This document shows positions 12,639 through 12,971 of a stretch of DNA of 12,971 bases, in pieces; the stretch's first letter is position 1; the number at the start of each line of letters is the position of its first letter. Both the position numbers and the translations under genes were made by a program. This stretch comes from Thermoplasmata archaeon (lineage in GTDB: Archaea; Thermoplasmatota; Thermoplasmata; Thermoplasmatales; Thermoplasmataceae). Under the pieces are notes generated by a model, which saw nothing but the letters and a program-made list of their open reading frames with translations, did not search any database and was not told the DNA's origin. Where the stretch lies: NCBI GenBank assembly GCA_021802165.1, contig JAKAAU010000013.1, positions 1 to 12,971 on the forward strand, written 5' to 3'.

Positions 12639-12646
12639 ATATATAG
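12639..12646 (-). promoter_or_regulatory. TATA box of the Lrp-family gene
   Basis: Minus-strand CTATATAT centred about 24 bases before the ATG at 12619, consistent with a leaderless transcript. Confidence 0.55.
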
Positions 12647-12679
12647 CTTTTTTCACATTTTATTTAAAATATATAATTG

Positions 12680-12704
12680 ATTAATATCGAAATTCTATAT
12701 TAAT
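12680..12704. repeat. 8+8 inverted repeat in the Lrp / methylthiotransferase intergenic region
   Basis: ATTAATAT (12680-12687) and ATATTAAT (12697-12704) are exact reverse complements with a 9-base spacer. They lie upstream of the Lrp TATA box in the 181-base divergent spacer (12620-12800), which otherwise holds only A/T-rich promoter-like DNA. This may be an Lrp autoregulatory site, but chance is likely in this base composition. Confidence 0.3.
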
Positions 12705-12800
12705 ATGACTATAACTGAATTTTGCCCCCACATTCAAAAAAAATATATAAAAAAATTATGTATAAAAATTGTTATTAACGTAATTGTAATTAAAAAACAT

Positions 12801-12971
12801 ATGAAAATTTACTTTGAATCATACGGATGCACTTTACAAAAGTCAGAATCATCATTATATTTAAATAAACTGCTTCAGGATAAAAACAACCAGATGGTAG
12901 AAAAGCCAGAGGATGCAGATTTAAGCATCATAGGAACATGTGTTGTAATAAAGCATACAGAGGATAAAATG
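12801..12971 (+). CDS. tRNA methylthiotransferase (MiaB/e-MtaB family, radical SAM), N-terminal fragment; cut by window end
   Basis: The first 57 codons match the N-terminal UPF0004 domain of the methylthiotransferase family. MKIYFESYGCTLQKSES has the usual YGC-T-N/Q-x-S/D pattern with iron-sulfur ligand C10, and ADLSIIGTCVVIKHTEDKM carries the second ligand C47 followed by the family's TE-x-K/R-M ending. In archaea this family member is the CDKAL1/e-MtaB type that thiomethylates t6A37 in tRNAs reading ANN codons. The radical SAM CxxxCxxC cluster and TRAM domain lie beyond the window, so the exact subfamily is inferred. TATA-like stretches at 12742-12750 and 12760-12768 precede the ATG; the nearer would give a leader of about ten bases. 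Confidence 0.9.
   Translation, partial: MKIYFESYGCTLQKSESSLYLNKLLQDKNNQMVEKPEDADLSIIGTCVVIKHTEDKM

Noticed and set aside
1..12971. CRISPR arrays, tRNA genes, insertion sequences, defence islands
   Set aside because: No regularly spaced repeats, cloverleaf-like segments, transposase motifs or defence-gene signatures were seen on either strand.

Overview
The window reads as a chromosomal segment from an acidophilic archaeon of the order Thermoplasmatales (Ferroplasma, Acidiplasma, Picrophilus or Cuniculiplasma type). This is inferred from an archaeal EF-2, an archaeal-type alanyl-tRNA synthetase with its N-terminal Cys cluster, an Hsp20 paired with a Phr-like winged-helix regulator, an archaeal Lrp, AT-rich DNA with many AGG/AGA/ATA codons, and TATA boxes about 24-30 bases before most start codons, as expected for leaderless transcripts. 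The genus cannot be fixed from the sequence alone. I see no rRNA, tRNA, CRISPR array, insertion sequence or prophage gene. Coding is dense, and the largest gap is about 180 bases.

Layout from left to right: the C-terminal two thirds of EF-2 (+); a threonine-synthase-family PLP enzyme (+) that converges on, and overlaps by 4 bases, an OsmC-like peroxidase (-); a Phr-like ArsR-type regulator and Hsp20 (both -, a likely stress unit) with a perfect 10+10 inverted repeat at the expected hsp20 transcription start; a dCMP deaminase (-) divergent from alaS (+); an S2P-like membrane protein whose start overlaps the alaS stop (ATGA); an isocitrate-dehydrogenase-like protein (-) divergent from an aspartase/fumarase-family enzyme (+); an Lrp/AsnC regulator (-); and the first 57 codons of an archaeal tRNA methylthiotransferase (+) running off the end.

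Most of the window is housekeeping: translation (EF-2, AlaRS, tRNA thiomethylation), nucleotide and amino-acid metabolism, and protein or redox stress. The unusual content is two full-length, intact proteins that appear to have lost their family's catalytic residues. One is a site-2-protease homologue with R-E-A-G-K where HExxH should be, retaining the NxxPxxxLDGG motif and carrying an outer domain with 17 N-glycosylation sequons. The other is an ICDH-fold protein in which the catalytic Lys, the catalytic Tyr, two of three metal-binding Asp and the NADP-binding His-Gly-Thr segment are all replaced. The Hsp20/Phr-like pair with its palindromic operator candidate is the clearest regulatory circuit. 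All alignments were made by eye from remembered family sequences and need confirmation by structure-based alignment.
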